Positions 61,724-64,000 of a DNA stretch of 64,000 nucleotides are shown one piece after another. The stretch is from Mucilaginibacter yixingensis (GTDB taxonomy: Bacteria > Bacteroidota > Bacteroidia > Sphingobacteriales > Sphingobacteriaceae), in the NCBI RefSeq assembly GCF_041080815.1, contig NZ_CP160205.1, forward strand, positions 124,001-188,000, written 5' to 3'. Each line of letters opens with the position of its first letter. Position 1 is the first letter of the stretch. A program made the position numbers and the translations under genes. The notes below the pieces were generated by a model. It saw nothing but the letters and a program-made list of their open reading frames with translations, was not told the DNA's origin and did not search any database.

Positions 61724-62521
61724 GTGCATTTGCTACTGCTAAAATTCTCGCCTAACTTCTTCAGTGTATTAGATATACTGCTGGTGGCCGTTATTCTTTA
61801 CCAGCTTTATAACCTGGTAAAAGGCACCATTGCTGTCAATATTCTGATTGGTTTAGGGGTAATTTACCTGATACTGCTGGGCCTGGTGAGTCTTGATAAA
61901 GACAACATGCCGATGACAGGCAAAATTCTGAGCAACCTGCAAAGTGTGGGTATTGTGGCCATTGTGGTGGTGTTTCAGCAGGAGATTCGACGGTTTTTAT
62001 TGCTGGTGGGTAAAAATGCTTCGCTGCAGCGCAATCGCGAGTGGTGGATGTATTTCTTTGGCAAAAAGAAGGTAGAGAAAAACAACTACGCCCGCATTAA
62101 GCCAATTATTGATGCCTGCAAAAGCATGAAGCAAACCCGAACGGGCGCGCTAATTGTATTTGTGAAATACTACGACGAGCAATTTTACCAGAACAGCTGC
62201 GAAGTGCTCGAAGCCAAGATCTCTAAACGGTTACTAGAAAGTATTTTCCAGAAGCATAGCCCGCTGCATGATGGGGCGGTGGTGATTGCCGGTAACAAAA
62301 TTAAATCTGCCAGCTGTATTTTACCACTGACTGATAAAACAGACCTTCCAGCCCAGTTCGGTCTGCGTCACCGCGCCGGTATCGGAGTAACCGAAAGTAA
62401 TGATGCTACGGCCATCATCGTTTCAGAAGAAACCGGCGAAATATCCTACGCCAAACACGGCCGCGTAAAGATCAACATCAGCTTTGCTGAATTAGAGAAA
62501 CTGCTGAATAAGGATTTTTAA
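61724..62521 (+). CDS. dacA: Diadenylate cyclase (c-di-AMP synthase, CdaA/DacA type)
   Basis: A 265-aa membrane-bound enzyme that makes cyclic di-AMP from two ATP. Three N-terminal helices are followed by the DisA_N domain with both active-site motifs: DGA in HDGAVVIAG and RHR in LRHRAG, plus IIVSEETGEIS. The first codon is GTG 61724 (a TTG two codons later is possible), and a TCGTTTTG sequence overlapping this GTG may be its -7 element. It has no CdaR-like partner next to it. Confidence 0.9.
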   Translation: MHLLLLKFSPNFFSVLDILLVAVILYQLYNLVKGTIAVNILIGLGVIYLILLGLVSLDKDNMPMTGKILSNLQSVGIVAIVVVFQQEIRRFLLLVGKNASLQRNREWWMYFFGKKKVEKNNYARIKPIIDACKSMKQTRTGALIVFVKYYDEQFYQNSCEVLEAKISKRLLESIFQKHSPLHDGAVVIAGNKIKSASCILPLTDKTDLPAQFGLRHRAGIGVTESNDATAIIVSEETGEISYAKHGRVKINISFAELEKLLNKDF

Positions 62522-62523
62522 AC

Positions 62524-62624
62524 TTGTCTTGAACCGGGATTTATAGAATTTTAAGGATTCTAAAATATGATTGGATAAATATCCTGTAAATCTTTAAAGT
62601 CCTATAAATTCTGGTTCAAGACAA
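62524..62624. repeat. TTGTCTTGAACC inverted repeat element
   Basis: Outer arms TTGTCTTGAACCGGGATTTA and TAAATTCTGGTTCAAGACAA, with AGAATTTTAAGGAT and AATCTTTAAAGTCCT inside them, form a roughly 35-bp inverted repeat around a 30-bp loop. Lies between two convergent genes and could terminate both. Another hairpin (GTCGCTCGCG-TCTT-CGCGAGTGAC) follows at 62634. Confidence 0.75.
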
Positions 62625-62693
62625 CTATTCGCAGTCGCTCGCGTCTTCGCGAGTGACGACTATCCCGCGGCCTCTGGCCGCCGTGTCAACAGC

Positions 62694-63311
62694 TTAAAGA
62701 GTGATATTTCGATTACCCAGCTCTTCCGCCAAATTCTCCGCGCCTACAAAATGGATCGAATCAATACCCAGCTCACGCGCTGCTAAAACGTTGCGCAGGT
62801 TATCATCAATAAACAAACATTCAGCGGGCTGAAGCTGATAACGGTTCAGCAGGATCTGGTAAAAATCAGGAAAAGGTTTGCGGGTTTTCTCCACACCAGA
62901 TATCACTACGCCATCAAACTCATTCAAAAAGCCATAACGTTCCTGCGCAATACCAAACGTTTCTGCCGACCAGTTGCTGAGTGCATAGAGTTTATACTGA
63001 CCGCTTGCCTTCAAGCTGTTAAAAATTTCAACGGTACCGGCAATTGGTCCCCCCAGCATCTCATCCCAGCGGCCGTAGTAGGCGCGGATGTTGGCTTCGT
63101 GCTCGGGATATTGGGCAACCAGTAACTCGGTGCCTTCTTTAATGGGGCGGCCCATATCCTGCTCTTCGTTCCAGTCCATGGTGCAAATGGTTGTTAGAAA
63201 AGTGTGGATATCGGCATCGTTATCAAATAGTTGACGGTACAGGTGATAGGGGTTCCAGTCAATGAGCACCATGCCCAGGTCAAAAATGAAGGCTTTTACA
63301 GGAGTTGTCAT
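62694..63311 (-). CDS. HAD family phosphatase, YihX type
   Basis: A 205-aa HAD-IA hydrolase starting at ATG 63311 (MTTPVKAFIFDLGMV). Motif I reads FDLGMVLIDWNP, with Gly where most HAD enzymes have the second Asp, as in the glucose-1-phosphatase YihX. Motif II YALSNWS and motif IV FIDDNLRNVLAA are present. A TAATTTGCGCC box precedes it. Confidence 0.87.
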   Translation of the reverse strand: MTTPVKAFIFDLGMVLIDWNPYHLYRQLFDNDADIHTFLTTICTMDWNEEQDMGRPIKEGTELLVAQYPEHEANIRAYYGRWDEMLGGPIAGTVEIFNSLKASGQYKLYALSNWSAETFGIAQERYGFLNEFDGVVISGVEKTRKPFPDFYQILLNRYQLQPAECLFIDDNLRNVLAARELGIDSIHFVGAENLAEELGNRNITL

Positions 63312-63404
63312 ACCGGCGCAAATTAGCATGTTTTTGTTACAATTTTGGGCATGGTTTGTTATGCTTTGGTGATGCAGGCTTTTCTCAATACCCTATCTTT
63401 TTAA

Positions 63405-63412
63405 TAGTTTTG
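63405..63412 (+). promoter_or_regulatory. -7 promoter element of the EVE-domain gene (TAGTTTTG)
   Basis: Exact TAnnTTTG, 22 nt before the start codon. Confidence 0.55.
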
Positions 63413-63434
63413 CCCCACATTAGCAAGCTGAAAA

Positions 63435-63839
63435 ATGAATCACTGGTTGGTAAAATCTGAGCCCCACAAGTATAGCTGGGAGAAATTTAATGAGGATGGC
63501 CGTACTTTTTGGGATGGTGTGCGCAACTATCAGGCCCGCAATAACCTGCGCGATATGCGCGAAGGCGACCTGGTGCTGTTTTACCATAGCAACGAGGGCA
63601 AAGAGGTTGTGGGCGTAGCCAAAGTGGTTAAAGAATCATACCAGGATCCAACTACCGATGATAAGAACTGGGTTGTGGTAGACCTGTCGCCGGTTGAAAC
63701 CTTGAAAAAGACAGTAACACTGGAGCAGATTAAAGCCGATGAGCAGTTACAAAACATCAGCCTGGTGCGCCAGGGGCGCCTATCGGTAATGCCATTGAAG
63801 CAAGAGGAGTTTGACCGGATACTGGAGCTGGGCAGCTAG
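63435..63839 (+). CDS. EVE domain-containing protein
   Basis: A 134-aa PUA-like EVE protein: NHWLVKSEPHKYSWEKF at the start, DGVRNYQARNNLRDM and VVDLSPVETLKKTVT further on. EVE domains bind modified bases in RNA or DNA. Single gene. Confidence 0.92.
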   Translation: MNHWLVKSEPHKYSWEKFNEDGRTFWDGVRNYQARNNLRDMREGDLVLFYHSNEGKEVVGVAKVVKESYQDPTTDDKNWVVVDLSPVETLKKTVTLEQIKADEQLQNISLVRQGRLSVMPLKQEEFDRILELGS

Positions 63840-63951
63840 ACCTCTCCCTAACCCTCTCCTGAAGAGAGGGAATGAAGCGGGGTTTGGGTAGCATTTCATT
63901 TGACACATTAACATTAAAAGCCCTCTCCCTTGGAGAGGGTTGGGAGAGGTA
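63840..63951. repeat. CCCTCTCC inverted repeat pair
   Basis: CCTCTCCCTAACCCTCTCCT on the left (63841) and CCCTCTCCCTTGGAGAGGGT then TGGGAGAGG on the right (63921-63949), inverted relative to each other. The same family is at 222-251 and 23437-23526. Confidence 0.7.
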
Positions 63952-63976
63952 ACACACAATCACTCATTACTCTAAT

Positions 63977-64000
63977 ATGAATTATAGAAAATTTAAAGGC
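63977..64000 (+). CDS. Start of a truncated gene, possibly an aldo/keto reductase
   Basis: ATG 63977 followed by NYRKFKG, cut by the window edge. This is the usual start of Bacteroidota aldo/keto reductases, but eight residues are too few to be sure. Confidence 0.35.

Overview
The window looks like chromosomal DNA of a Bacteroidota bacterium, most likely family Sphingobacteriaceae (Mucilaginibacter/Pedobacter type). The support is a SusC/SusD pair with glycoside hydrolases, DUF5723 and DivIC/FtsB-type proteins, the two-part Bacteroidota promoter (TTG, then TAnnTTTG) in front of many genes, few purine-rich ribosome-binding sites, and intergenic spaces full of short palindromic repeats. I saw no phage genes, transposase, CRISPR array, rRNA operon or replication origin.

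Region by region. 0.2-5.8 kb is housekeeping: rlmN, an amidohydrolase, a DivIC/FtsB-like septum protein, a DUF2625 protein, then rpmH-rnpA-yidD and tsaB. 5.8-16.6 kb holds two envelope proteins of unknown function, a DUF423 protein, priA, an orphan fucosyltransferase-like gene, an exported YhcH-fold protein, pcm, and ung with a small membrane protein. 16.9-27.1 kb holds an SDR, a long aromatic amino acid hydroxylase, a YjjG-type nucleotidase, an exported phosphodiesterase, upp, a VOC protein and a two-gene heterodimeric ABC exporter. 27.4-37.8 kb holds a GH39 enzyme, an Lrp regulator, a DtxR/MntR-type regulator overlapping an NRAMP-universal stress fusion transporter, smpB, glycerate kinase, a 2-hydroxyacid dehydrogenase, a trans-sulfuration enzyme and a lipoprotein.

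38.0-53.7 kb is a carbohydrate region: GH31, GH127, a SusC/SusD pair and a PfkB-family sugar kinase. An FkbH-like/ACP/VOC trio interrupts it. GH31 and susC share a 15-bp palindromic operator in the same orientation, which suggests one LacI-type regulator controls both.

53.7-57.6 kb is the most unusual part. Five unrelated, AT-rich small genes on the + strand are each followed, 2-24 nt after the stop codon, by a copy of a roughly 145-180 bp imperfect palindrome (one copy is reduced to its right end, and a further left-truncated copy lies upstream). The layout of one ORF plus one foldable repeat resembles an integron cassette array, but no integrase is in the window and the repeat does not match the usual attC core. 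The array is followed by a MORN-repeat/TonB-C-like exported protein and tRNA-Ser(GGA).

59.1-64 kb returns to ordinary genes: a small basic secreted protein, polyprenyl synthetase, a TerC-family protein, a diadenylate cyclase, a HAD phosphatase, an EVE-domain protein and the first codons of another gene.

Other points are a set of promoters whose -7 element lies only 4-7 nt before the start codon (rlmN, DUF2625 gene, pcm, the DtxR-like gene, fkbH-like gene), implying leaderless mRNAs, and several families of dispersed intergenic palindromes.
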